Assembly (NCBI GenBank): GCA_003169845.1
Contig: PNAG01000017.1
Location: 195,028 to 258,191 of the forward strand
Reading direction: 5' to 3'
DNA: 63,164 nucleotides
DNA from: Candidatus Dormiibacterota bacterium
GTDB lineage: Bacteria; Chloroflexota; Dormibacteria; Dormibacterales; Dormibacteraceae
The notes under the pieces are model-generated. The model was not told where the DNA came from. It saw only the letters and a program-made list of their open reading frames with translations, and made no database searches. The translations under genes were made by a program, and so were the position numbers. Shown here one piece after another: positions 24,990 through 32,447 of the stretch; positions within the stretch are counted from its first letter, which is position 1, and every line of letters starts with the position of its first letter.

Positions 24990-25574
24990 TTACCGATCGC
25001 GAGTGATCGCGCCGGGTATGCCTGACGGCTCGTAGGCGGCCGGCGGCTCGATCCCGAACGTGTCCGCCAGCCGGACGAAGAGGCTGAACAGCGCCGCCAC
25101 GTAAGCGGCCTCGGCGATCTGTTCGTCCGTCCAGCCCACCTCGCGCAAGCCCGCGACCTGCTCGTCGGTGACGCGATATGCGGCGCGGGCTATGGTGCCG
25201 GCGAACTCGAGGAGCAGGCGTTCACGGGGTGGGAGGCCAGGGTCGAGGTCGCCGTTGCGGAGAGCTTCCGCCGCCTGTTCGAACTCTGCGCCCTGCAACT
25301 GCAGGAACCACGTGTGGGAGCTGAGTCAAAACCTGCAGCGGTTGATCGCGGAGACGTACGAGGCGATCAACTCGTGCTGTGCGCGGGTGAGCGCGCCGTC
25401 GGTGAAATGCATCCGCGAGGCGGCCTGGATGGCGGCCAGAAAATCGGGCCTCAGGCTCATCGTCTGGAGGATGGGGGATACGAAGCCGATCGGGCTCTGC
25501 GCTTTGGCGGTCGCGTAAAGCTCAGCCAGAAGGCCCGTGGCGTCTGCCTCCTGGACCATCTTGATCCGCGCCAT
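24990..25574 (-). CDS. AhpD-like (carboxymuconolactone decarboxylase family) peroxidase, candidate selenoprotein with in-frame TGA
   Basis: One continuous frame of 194 codons is interrupted only by a TGA at 25326-25328 (codon 83). Upstream it reads MARIKMVQEADATGLLAELY and so on to SAINRCRF. After the TGA it continues LSSHTWFLQLQGAEFEQAAE to a normal stop. AhpD-family proteins carry CxxCxxxH as redox centre. Here Cys80-x-x-[TGA83]-x-x-x-His87 matches exactly, with the TGA at the second Cys. This is either selenocysteine (CxxU) or a single nonsense mutation. The total length is normal for the family. AGGT lies five bases before the ATG. The truncated hemoglobin gene is immediately upstream on the same strand, pointing to peroxide or nitric oxide detoxification. 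Confidence 0.72.
25291..25306 (-). promoter_or_regulatory. Candidate bacterial SECIS hairpin downstream of the in-frame TGA
   Basis: In the mRNA, UCCUGC pairs with GCAGGG around the loop AGUU. The loop begins 26 bases after the UGA and carries G at its second position followed by U. This fits the described bacterial SECIS pattern (apical loop 16-37 bases after UGA, G in the first two loop positions). The stem is short (6 bp, one G-U), so the call is tentative. Confidence 0.4.
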
Positions 25575-25605
25575 CAAAGACCTAACGGACCGGCGCCCGG
25601 AAAGG

Positions 25606-26061
25606 CTACTCGGGACCTTTCCAGCCCCAGCGGGGCAGGGGCAGATCCGCCGCAACCTGAGCTTCGGCGGGTGTGTACGACATGACCTCTTCGGTCGCCC
25701 ATTCCATGTAGGCGCGAAGGGCGGCCCTGAGCTCGGGATCTTTGGGCAAGCCGGCATCATCCGCAGCCTGCACGAAGCACGCGACGAACCGCTGCCCCCA
25801 GTCTTCGGCCGCGCCCGTGCGAGCGTGCATTTCGAGCATCGCCGAGTGACCGCCGTGCAGCTCCGAGTAGCGTGGCGGGCCGCCAAACACCTCGGCCCAA
25901 TAGAAGGCGAGGTTGCCTATATGCGCTGGATTGAATCCATGGGAGAACGCATGGCTGATCTCCGGTTCCTGGAGGCAGCGCTCGTGATGCGCCGCCGCCA
26001 GAGCGAGAAAGGCAGGGTCACCACCGGCGAACTCAAAAATGGAGGGCCGCGCCATGGACAT
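25606..26061 (-). CDS. Group II truncated hemoglobin
   Basis: 151 residues. The globin 2-on-2 pattern is clear: FEFAGGDPAFLALAAAHHER, then HGFNPAHIGNLAFYWAEVFG and GGPPRYSELHGGHSAMLEMH, with the proximal His in the last segment and the distal-pocket Trp later (AEDWGQRFVACF). Truncated hemoglobins bind oxygen and nitric oxide and are linked to NO detoxification and redox protection. A second start, ATG two codons later, is equally possible. The AhpD-like candidate selenoprotein follows after about 30 bases on the same strand, so the two are likely to be one transcript and may act together on peroxide or reactive nitrogen species. Confidence 0.85.
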   Translation of the reverse strand: MSMARPSIFEFAGGDPAFLALAAAHHERCLQEPEISHAFSHGFNPAHIGNLAFYWAEVFGGPPRYSELHGGHSAMLEMHARTGAAEDWGQRFVACFVQAADDAGLPKDPELRAALRAYMEWATEEVMSYTPAEAQVAADLPLPRWGWKGPE

Positions 26062-26148
26062 GAGTTTCGCGCATCAGGAAGGAACTCGTCTACGTGTTGA
26101 TGACCCACGAGGTGAGCGACAACAGATCCCACTTGAAGACCTCCAGAG

Positions 26149-27042
26149 CTAACTCCGTCTAAGCGATGGCGGGGAACGCATTCCGGTGGCCACAATCGTC
26201 GCGATGATCAGCGGTAGCCCAAGTACGACGCCAATGAATGTGATCGCCATCGATGCGCCGCCGACGATCCCCAACAAGCGCGCCGCTCGCCAGCGTCGCC
26301 AGATGCCGAGGTTGGTGGCCACGGTCATCAGAAACCACACCGCGGAGATCGCGCCGATGGCGTACGAAGACGTGTTTTGGAACTGCGGGTCGCCCATCGC
26401 CGAGACGACCGTGTACAGAAATAGTGCGCCGGTCGCGATTGTGACCAGGCCGAGGGTTGTGATCACCGCGACCCATGTGCTGCGAGGTGACATTCCGTGC
26501 GCTTGCAGCTCAGCCGGGATTGACGTGGAGCTGGAGTCCGACGGCCACCAGGCCACGAAGCTTCGGCTCGCTGATGGGAGGGCGGCGAAGCGGCCACCCA
26601 CATAAACAATGACGCCGAAGAACGGAAAGATGAAGCTGGCCGGGTTGATCCCCGGGATGCTTATGAACACCCCTCCGAGCACACAGAGGCAGCACCACAC
26701 CAGGGGCCACCACGGGAGCCGAAGGTCGCCGGTGACGACTGAGCCTGCATCGTGTGCGTGCAGCATCCCGTCGAACACCGCAGAGGGCCAATTCGGCTTC
26801 CACGGCAACGGCCGCAACCTGGTAACGCCCAAGTTTGCATCGCTCTCGTCAAATGGCTCGGAGAGGTCCCTGCGATAGCGGAAGTCCTGTCTCAGGCGGC
26901 TACCCATCCATGCAAGCGTTTGATCGCGCGAGCGATCAGATTGGACTTGCACATGACCCGCGCTCCAGATGCTCTGCGGCCATGTTGATGACACGAACTC
27001 GAGGTGAAACACCGGCGGCTGATCGGACTCGAGCATCGTCAT
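26149..27042 (-). CDS. Membrane protein with about five helices, unknown function
   Basis: 297 residues from the ATG at 27042, which overlaps the stop of the upstream membrane-protein gene as ATGA; a longer frame upstream belongs to that gene. The first 130 residues are soluble (LEFVSSTWPQSIWSAGHVQV). Helices then follow at LVWCCLCVLGGVFIS, FIFPFFGVIVYVGG, VAVITTLGLVTIATGALF, AIGAISAVWFLMTVAT and ITFIGVVLGLPLIIATIV. No family recognised. The pairing with another small membrane protein suggests a two-component membrane assembly. Confidence 0.65.
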   Translation of the reverse strand: MTMLESDQPPVFHLEFVSSTWPQSIWSAGHVQVQSDRSRDQTLAWMGSRLRQDFRYRRDLSEPFDESDANLGVTRLRPLPWKPNWPSAVFDGMLHAHDAGSVVTGDLRLPWWPLVWCCLCVLGGVFISIPGINPASFIFPFFGVIVYVGGRFAALPSASRSFVAWWPSDSSSTSIPAELQAHGMSPRSTWVAVITTLGLVTIATGALFLYTVVSAMGDPQFQNTSSYAIGAISAVWFLMTVATNLGIWRRWRAARLLGIVGGASMAITFIGVVLGLPLIIATIVATGMRSPPSLRRS

Positions 27043-27404
27043 TGACCGAAGGGTCCGGGTGGTTTGGGTTTCCGCGCGGTTAGCCGTCGGACGATCAGCC
27101 GAAAGACCGGGAAAGTGCTGACCCAAGAAAAGAGGGCGGTCTGAAAGACGATCGCAAACGCGAGCTGCAGGGCAAGCAACAGGGGCGGCGCGTTGCGATA
27201 TGAGCTCCATTCCAAGAAGAGGGCGACCAGGCCGGCGATCCCGCCCACGATCTCGGCAACAAGCAAGAATTCCCAGGCTCGGTGAACTTTGTCCGCATCG
27301 CCAAATGGCCTATCGCGGCGGGCGATCAACCCGATCACGCTCACCGCCACCAACCAGACGATTCCAACAGCCTCGGAAGCAATCAAGATCCGAAGGTTCA
27401 GCAT
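27039..27404 (-). CDS. Small membrane protein (about four helices)
   Basis: 121 residues from the ATG at 27404; a TTG five codons upstream is an alternative. Hydrophobic helices are at ILIASEAVGIVWLVAVSVIG, EFLLVAEIVGGIAGLVALF and LALQLAFAIVFQTALF, and a basic Pro-rich tail ends the protein (RKPKPPGPFGQ). No family recognised. The stop overlaps the start of the next membrane protein. A 13-bp palindrome lies 28 bases upstream and could be its operator. Confidence 0.6.
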   Translation of the reverse strand: MLNLRILIASEAVGIVWLVAVSVIGLIARRDRPFGDADKVHRAWEFLLVAEIVGGIAGLVALFLEWSSYRNAPPLLLALQLAFAIVFQTALFSWVSTFPVFRLIVRRLTARKPKPPGPFGQ

Positions 27405-27432
27405 GATCCCCCGGCGCAAAGGCCAAACGTTA

Positions 27433-27445
27433 CCTAACGGTTAGG
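27433..27445. promoter_or_regulatory. 13-bp palindrome upstream of the membrane-protein operon
   Basis: CCTAACGGTTAGG (six-base arms around one G) lies just upstream of the start at 27404. A short perfect inverted repeat in this position is typical of a dimeric repressor site, but no cognate regulator is adjacent. Confidence 0.35.
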
Positions 27446-27735
27446 GCACCACAGTTTGTGTTGATCCCGCTGGCCACACGACCAGCACAGCTCATGATCC
27501 GCCTCGGTGTTTTGAACTACTCGCCAGCTGAAAGCGAATACAGATCCGAATAGCAAAGCAACTATGAGTGTTGGGTACACACCCTATACAACGGTGCCGC
27601 GACCCTTAATGTTCCGGGGGGCCCGCGGGCGGGCCACGTACAGCACCCGTTTCTCCGCCATTCGGGCACAGATGGTCACATCCCGGGCCGTTGATAGCGC
27701 CTTTTGGTCCCACCTGGTCGTATCCCAGGGCTGCC
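27446..27735. other. Intergenic stretch without a recognisable gene
   Basis: About 290 bases of mixed composition between the membrane-protein operon and the end of the GGDEF gene. Short open frames are present but have no coding character or ribosome sites, and no RNA fold or repeat was recognised by eye. It must hold at least the membrane operon's promoter. Confidence 0.5.
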
Positions 27736-29139
27736 TTAGCGACGCGTGCGAGCGCTCGAAACCTCATCGTCGGCGCGCTGGATCAGATCATCCGCCGAGT
27801 CGCCCGCCTGCAGCCGGGCAAGGCCGACCGTGATGGAGGCGCCGGAGCTACCTGCAGCCAACAGCGTGCTGACAGCCCCAAAGCGTCGACGCGCGTGTTC
27901 GACAGCGATGCCTGGCAGCACGCATACGAACTCATCGCCGCCGACGCGAGTGATCACGTCGTAGGAGCGCAAGCAGGTTCGCAGGGAGTCGGCGACGGCG
28001 ATGAGCAGCGCGTCCCCCGCAGCATGACCTCTGGTGTCGTTCGTGGCTTTGAGCCCGTCCACGTCGACGTAAGCAGCTACGAGCTCTCCGCCGACGCGCT
28101 GGGCTCGATTGATCTCCCGCACGATGGCAGCCAGCCCGGCGCCGCGGCGGCTCACTCCTGTCAACTCATCGGTCCCGGAGTCTTCACGGTCCTTGGCGGC
28201 CTGGGCGCGATCTTCCGCTGCAATCTGGCGGTCGTGGCTGCCCTGTGCGCGATCGTCCGCTGCAACCTTGCGGTCGTTGATAGCTCGCACGCGGCTATCC
28301 GCGGCATCGGCACGGCCCGAGTCGGCTCGCGCGCCTTCGTCTGCCGCGCGCCGGCGATTGCTGGCCGCGCGATCCCCCGCGGTTCGGTCGAAATCACCGG
28401 CCGCGTCGTCGCGCGCTTCGGCGTCTCGGTCACGCTGCTCGGCAGCGAGGTCACGCGCCCGTGCAGCCAGTCCCAAAGTTTCGCGCTCCTTGGCGGCCTG
28501 CGCGCGATCTTCAGCTGCAAGCCGGCGGTCGTTGATCGCCTGGGCGCGGTAATCCGCGGCCTCGGCGCGCCCCGACGCGGCCTGAGCACCTTCGTCTGCC
28601 GCATGTTGACGGTCGGTCGTCGCGCGATCCCCCGCGGTTCGGTCAAGATCGCCCGCCGCGTCGTCACGCGCTTCGGCTTCTCGGTCGCGCAACCCGGCCG
28701 CGACGTCACGGTCCTGCGCAGCCAGGCCGGCCTCCCGACGGCGCACTCCTCGCCACTCGTCGCTTCCAGAATCTTCGCGGTCCTTTGCGGCCTGGGCGCG
28801 ATCTTCCGCCGCAACCTTGCGGTCGTTGATGGCCTGGGCCCGGTTATCCGCAGCCTCAGCGTGCCGCGTGGGAGGTCGGGTACCTTCGCCTGCCTCCTGT
28901 TCACTCTCGCTCGCCGCGCGATCCCCTGCGGTTCGGTCGAGGTCACCCGCCGCGTCGTCACGCGCTTCGGCCTCTCGATCACGCTGCTCTGCCTCTCGGT
29001 CACGCACGTCCGCGGCCAGATCGCGGTCGCGCCCTTCCAGGTCGCGCTCGCCTGCCTTTGCCAGGGCGTCTTGGCCTTGATCAGACCCACTAGGGTCCTG
29101 ATCTGGGAGTGTCATGCCGCGCGTCCGTACTTCGGGCAT
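27736..29139 (-). CDS. Diguanylate cyclase (GGDEF) with long charged coiled-coil repeats
   Basis: 467 residues from the ATG at 29139 (an ATG at 29115 is also possible). The first 310 residues consist of about three degenerate repeats of 75-85 residues rich in Arg, Asp, Ala and Glu, with units like RDREAEARDDAAGDLDRTAG and AINDRKVAAEDRAQAAKDRE. They predict extended coiled coil. The last 150 residues are a GGDEF domain (DELTGVSRRGAGLA, YVDVDGLKATND, TRVGGDEFVCVLPG). The intact GGDEF motif predicts synthesis of cyclic di-GMP. No signal peptide or membrane helix is seen. The repeats probably serve oligomerisation or sensing. Confidence 0.88.
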   Translation of the reverse strand: MPEVRTRGMTLPDQDPSGSDQGQDALAKAGERDLEGRDRDLAADVRDREAEQRDREAEARDDAAGDLDRTAGDRAASESEQEAGEGTRPPTRHAEAADNRAQAINDRKVAAEDRAQAAKDREDSGSDEWRGVRRREAGLAAQDRDVAAGLRDREAEARDDAAGDLDRTAGDRATTDRQHAADEGAQAASGRAEAADYRAQAINDRRLAAEDRAQAAKERETLGLAARARDLAAEQRDRDAEARDDAAGDFDRTAGDRAASNRRRAADEGARADSGRADAADSRVRAINDRKVAADDRAQGSHDRQIAAEDRAQAAKDREDSGTDELTGVSRRGAGLAAIVREINRAQRVGGELVAAYVDVDGLKATNDTRGHAAGDALLIAVADSLRTCLRSYDVITRVGGDEFVCVLPGIAVEHARRRFGAVSTLLAAGSSGASITVGLARLQAGDSADDLIQRADDEVSSARTRR

Positions 29140-29258
29140 ATGAGTCGATCCTGCCGCTAGCGAGCGCAAACGGTGACTCAGGGTCGGCCCGTCGCCATAA
29201 CAATTGCAGCAACCGTCACGGTGTTAAGAACCGGCACCCGCGGGAAATCGGAGGAAAT

Positions 29259-29336
29259 TGGGGTGGCTAGCGGGATTTGAACCCGCGACAGCCAGATCCA
29301 CAATCTGGTGCTCTGCCATGCTGAGCTATAGCCACC
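29259..29336 (-). tRNA. tRNA-His (anticodon GTG), with encoded G-1 and CCA
   Basis: The minus strand forms a full cloverleaf. GTGGCTA pairs with TAGCCAC, the anticodon stem CCAGA/TCTGG encloses TTGTGGA with anticodon GTG, and the T-loop is TTCAAAT. The discriminator is C73, the expected extra G-1 is encoded at 29336, and the CCA is encoded. Confidence 0.95.
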
Positions 29337-29414
29337 ACGGGTGCGGGCCAGGAGCCACCGGCCCCTTAGGAATCACGATTCTACCCGCCCCGGTTGTCAG
29401 AGAATGGAGAGCGG

Positions 29415-30359
29415 ATGGCAACTCAGGCCGAGTTCGACCAGATGATCAAGTCCGGGGAGCTGATCGAGTCTCCGAACGAGATGACTCCCGACTACCTGAA
29501 AGAGCTCAAGCACACGCTCATCGTCTCAGGCGACACCGAGCTCATCTCCGCCCCCGCCTACTACCTGGCCGCCAAGCGCGCCCCCTCGATCAACGCCTTC
29601 ATGACGGGGATAGCGATCATCCAGGACGAGCTGGCGCACGCACACATCGCGTACCACATCCTCGAGGAGCTCGGCGAAGACCAGGAGAAGCTGATCTTCA
29701 GCCGCGACCCCAAGAGCTTCCGCTACCCCTACGCCTTCGACGTTCCACTCGACAGCTGGACGGAGCTGGTGGTCGCCAACGGCATGTACGACCAGGCGGG
29801 CTTCTGCCTCCTCGGCGACATCCACGACAAGTGCTCCTACGGCCCCTGGAAGCGCGGGCTCAACAAGGTCATGGCCGAAGAGAACTTCCACCTCCGCAAC
29901 GGCCGCACGTGGATGAAGCGGATCAGCGCCGCCGGAGGCTCGGCAAAAGACGAGCTCCAGCGCGCGGTGGACTGGATGTTCCCGCTGAGCGTCGAGTGGT
30001 TCGGCCTGCCCGACTCGCTGAAGATGCACTCCGCTCAGCTCGAGTACCGCCTTAAAGGGCTGACCAACGACCAGCTGCGCCAGTGGTGGCTCTCGACCGT
30101 GGTTCCCTACTGCGAGCAGATCGGCATCAACGTGCCTGCACATAAAGAGGTGCGGGACGGCAAGGACGTATGGGAGCTCGACTATCCATTCCCGTGCGAG
30201 TTCGACGCCGAGGAGAAGCGGTGGGACTTCAAGCGGCCCATCTCCTGGGACGACGTGCTCGTCCGCTGGCGCGCGCGGGGGCCTCGCAACATCGAGATGG
30301 TCGCGATGTTCCAGGAGGAATTTCACAAGTTCCGCAAGACCCACCAGGCCGGGTCGTGA
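29415..30359 (+). CDS. paaA: Phenylacetyl-CoA epoxidase subunit PaaA
   Basis: 314 residues from the ATG at 29415, with GGAG six bases before it. This is the catalytic alpha subunit of the di-iron monooxygenase that epoxidises the aromatic ring of phenylacetyl-CoA. The four-helix ferritin-like ligands are visible: DELAHAHIAYHILEELG (first E and ExxH pair) and MAEENFHLRNG (second ExxH pair), plus NGMYDQAGFCLLGD. It heads the operon paaA-paaD(N)-paaB-paaC-paaD(C). Its TGA overlaps the next GTG as GTGA. The downstream ring-opening genes (paaZ, paaG and others) are not in the window. Confidence 0.9.
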   Translation: MATQAEFDQMIKSGELIESPNEMTPDYLKELKHTLIVSGDTELISAPAYYLAAKRAPSINAFMTGIAIIQDELAHAHIAYHILEELGEDQEKLIFSRDPKSFRYPYAFDVPLDSWTELVVANGMYDQAGFCLLGDIHDKCSYGPWKRGLNKVMAEENFHLRNGRTWMKRISAAGGSAKDELQRAVDWMFPLSVEWFGLPDSLKMHSAQLEYRLKGLTNDQLRQWWLSTVVPYCEQIGINVPAHKEVRDGKDVWELDYPFPCEFDAEEKRWDFKRPISWDDVLVRWRARGPRNIEMVAMFQEEFHKFRKTHQAGS

Positions 30360-30661
30360 ACGAGCGGCTCTGGGCTGCGCTCTCCGAGGTGCAGGATCCC
30401 GAGATGCCCGTGAACCTCGTCGACCTTGGCGTGATCTATGGAATCACCGAACAGGATGGCTTGGTCGAGGTCGACCTCACCTTCACCGCGATGGGCTGTC
30501 CGGCGTCCGAGTTCATCCTCGACGACGTGCGCGAGCGGCTGATGCGTGAGGCCGGTGTGCGCGAGGTGCGCATCAACGTCGTCTGGGACCCGCCATGGAC
30601 GGTCGCGCGCCTGACTGAGGCCGGCCGCGACGCGCTCGAGTCGTGGGGCCTCGCGGTTTGA
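30356..30661 (+). CDS. paaD: PaaD N-terminal domain (MIP18/DUF59 Fe-S assembly) as a separate protein
   Basis: 101 residues from a GTG overlapping the paaA stop. It is a complete DUF59/MIP18 domain: VQDPEMPVNLVDLGVIYGI, TAMGCPASEFILDDV with the conserved reactive Cys, and VVWDPPWTVARLT. In usual PaaD, about 160 residues long, a C-terminal zinc ribbon follows directly. Here it is missing and is instead encoded as a separate small gene after paaC. PaaD matures the epoxidase, probably by Fe or Fe-S delivery. Placed between paaA and paaB, unlike the common paaABCDE order. Confidence 0.8.
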   Translation: MNERLWAALSEVQDPEMPVNLVDLGVIYGITEQDGLVEVDLTFTAMGCPASEFILDDVRERLMREAGVREVRINVVWDPPWTVARLTEAGRDALESWGLAV

Positions 30662-30882
30662 CGACCTACAAGCGAGTCAGCGGCGACGCGGTCGAGTACG
30701 AGGTGTTTGCCCGCAAGACACGAGCGGAGCCGCTGCACCAGGTGGGCAGCGTCGTCGCACCCGACGACGATCTCGCCATGGCCTACGCGCGCGCGACCTA
30801 CGACGAAGAGCGCTGGTGCGAGATGGCGATCGTCCGCAAGGAGCACATCATCGAGCTCTGGCAACCGGGTGAAGGCTCATGA
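30658..30882 (+). CDS. paaB: Phenylacetyl-CoA epoxidase subunit PaaB
   Basis: 74 residues if started at the TTG at 30658, which overlaps the previous stop (TTGA); usual PaaB is about 95 residues. It is a small non-catalytic subunit that bridges PaaAC heterodimers. Typical pieces are VEYEVFARKTRAEPLHQVGS, YARATYDEERWCEMAIV and IIELWQPGEG. Its stop overlaps the paaC start as ATGA, so the four genes are tightly coupled. Confidence 0.85.
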   Translation: MTTYKRVSGDAVEYEVFARKTRAEPLHQVGSVVAPDDDLAMAYARATYDEERWCEMAIVRKEHIIELWQPGEGS

Positions 30883-31592
30883 GCCTCTCGGACCTTGTGC
30901 TCAGCATCGCCGACAACAAGCAGATGCTCGGTCTGCGGTACGCCGAGTGGGCGACGCGCGCCCCATCGCTCGAAGCGGACATCGCCGCGGCCGCCATGGG
31001 CCTCGACGACCTCGGACACAGCCGCGTCCTCTATGGCTGCCTCGAACCGCTGGGCGCCGACCCGCGCGGACCTGAGCGCGAGTCGGATCCCGCGAGTCTC
31101 CGGGCTCTTGCTTACTTCGACGAGCCCTGGTCCGAATGGGCCCAGTTCGTGGCCGCGAACGCGGTCCTGGACACCGCCTTCACCGTGATGGTCGAGGCCT
31201 GCGTCAACGGTTCCGTCGATGTGCTCCAGCACCGCCTGCGCAAGATGCTGCTGGAGGAGCGCTATCACTTCCTGCACGGACGAAGCTGGCTCAAATCCGG
31301 CATCGACCCGAAGCCGTTGAACCGCGCCTGGCGCGAAGCCATCGAGTGGTTCGGGCCGCCCGACGGCGAGGTCGAAGCCCTCCATCGCGAGGGGAAGCTC
31401 AGCCTGGGGCCTCGTGAGCTGCGGGCGAGGCTTGAAGAGCAGCTAGAGACGAAATCCCCCGACGTTCACGTCGACTGGAAGGGATGGGATCCGCTGCGCC
31501 GGCGAAGCCGGCCGGGCGCCATCGACGAGCAGACCTTCGGCATGCTGCGCGGGCTGGAAGAAAAGAGATTTGCCGCCACTAAAGAAGCCTGA
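30879..31592 (+). CDS. paaC: Phenylacetyl-CoA epoxidase subunit PaaC
   Basis: 237 residues. It is the structural beta-type subunit with a ferritin-like fold, pairing with PaaA. Recognisable segments are IADNKQMLGLRYAEWATRAP, MGLDDLGHSRVLYG and LLEERYHFLHGRSWL. In PaaC the di-iron site is usually degenerate, although the ExxxH-like residues are retained in these helices. The start overlaps paaB as ATGA. A zinc-ribbon gene begins inside its last 23 bases. Confidence 0.88.
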   Translation: MSLSDLVLSIADNKQMLGLRYAEWATRAPSLEADIAAAAMGLDDLGHSRVLYGCLEPLGADPRGPERESDPASLRALAYFDEPWSEWAQFVAANAVLDTAFTVMVEACVNGSVDVLQHRLRKMLLEERYHFLHGRSWLKSGIDPKPLNRAWREAIEWFGPPDGEVEALHREGKLSLGPRELRARLEEQLETKSPDVHVDWKGWDPLRRRSRPGAIDEQTFGMLRGLEEKRFAATKEA

Positions 31593-31734
31593 ACCTCGTT
31601 CCGATCCTCGGTGTCCTCACTGCCACGCGCGCGACGCCGAGGTCATCTCGCTGTTCGGGACTCAGGCGATGACACTCCAGTACCGCTGCCGCAAGTGCGG
31701 CACGCTCTTCGAAGCCATCAAGTACGAGGCTTAG
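31570..31734 (+). CDS. Stand-alone PaaD C-terminal zinc ribbon
   Basis: 54 residues from a TTG inside the paaC end (GGAAG and AAGAGA upstream), finishing at a TAG. It reads DPRCPHCHARDAEVISLFGT and, further on, YRCRKCGTLFEAIKY. Four Cys in CPHC and CRKC form a zinc ribbon that matches the C-terminal tail of ordinary PaaD, including the ISxFGST-like middle. Together with the DUF59 protein encoded upstream it reconstitutes PaaD in two chains. Easily missed because of its size and non-ATG start. Its stop overlaps the stop of the convergent gene. Confidence 0.65.
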   Translation: MPPLKKPEPRSDPRCPHCHARDAEVISLFGTQAMTLQYRCRKCGTLFEAIKYEA

Positions 31735-32447
31735 ACCTCGTCCTCTGATTCGACCTCGTCGTGCGACCGCCGCCTGCGCAGGATCGCGAGCGGAAGGCCG
31801 GCCACCACCACCAGCGCGATGAGGACCGCCACGATGATTGGCAGGGTCGACCCGCCGCCCCCGACGTTCACCGCTCCCGGCGGCGGCGAGGCGGACGGGT
31901 AGCCGGCGGCGAAGTAGCCGAAGGACTTGGTCGAGGTGTCGATCGTGTATGGCTGCGCCTGCTGCGCCGCGCCAATCGACTTCCACGGACCGCCCGGGTC
32001 GCTCGCGAAGTACACGTCTGCCGGAGCGGGCTCCAGGTTGGAGTAGAGCAGCACCAGGTTGGCAGGCTTCACGAGCGGAGCTGAAGCCGCGATCTCGTAG
32101 ACGTTGGTCACGAAACGGATGCCGGCAGGCTGCGGGCAGGTCGGCAGCGGAGTGATGTCGACCGAAATCGTTGTCTTGCCCGTGGCGTCGAACGCGCCTG
32201 GCAGGAACCCGATGACGATCTGGGCGTCCAGGTTGGGATACGCGTCGGCGGCATCGCTCACACCGCCGATCACTTTGATTACCGCGTGGCCGGAGCTCGG
32301 CCTGGTGTTGGAGCCGGCCTGCGGTGGTGGACACGTCCAGCTGTAAGGCTGCACCGGCCCGAACCCGTCGTAGAAACCCGGTGCGACCATCCAGGCCGCG
32401 ATCATGTAAGCAATCACGGCCGCGGCCAGCAGGGCAGCGCGCTTCAC
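31731..32447 (-). CDS. Membrane-anchored protein with extracytoplasmic beta domain
   Basis: 238 residues from a GTG at 32447 that overlaps the CPBP gene's stop (GTGA). An N-terminal signal/anchor (AALLAAAVIAYMIAAWMVAP) precedes a beta-rich domain with Cys in WTCPPPQ and LPTCPQP. A C-terminal membrane helix (PIIVAVLIALVVVAGLPLA) and a basic/acidic tail (RRRRSHDEVESEDEV) follow. The layout suggests most of the chain lies outside the membrane. No family recognised. Co-transcribed with the CPBP protease, FdhD and flavin-barrel genes. Confidence 0.7.
   Translation of the reverse strand: MKRAALLAAAVIAYMIAAWMVAPGFYDGFGPVQPYSWTCPPPQAGSNTRPSSGHAVIKVIGGVSDAADAYPNLDAQIVIGFLPGAFDATGKTTISVDITPLPTCPQPAGIRFVTNVYEIAASAPLVKPANLVLLYSNLEPAPADVYFASDPGGPWKSIGAAQQAQPYTIDTSTKSFGYFAAGYPSASPPPGAVNVGGGGSTLPIIVAVLIALVVVAGLPLAILRRRRSHDEVESEDEV

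Noticed and set aside
24990..25574. Genetic-code change in which TGA always encodes an amino acid
   Set aside because: Many well-supported genes in the window (xfp neighbour, paaA, hutH, fdhD and others) end at TGA in conserved positions, so TGA is a normal stop.
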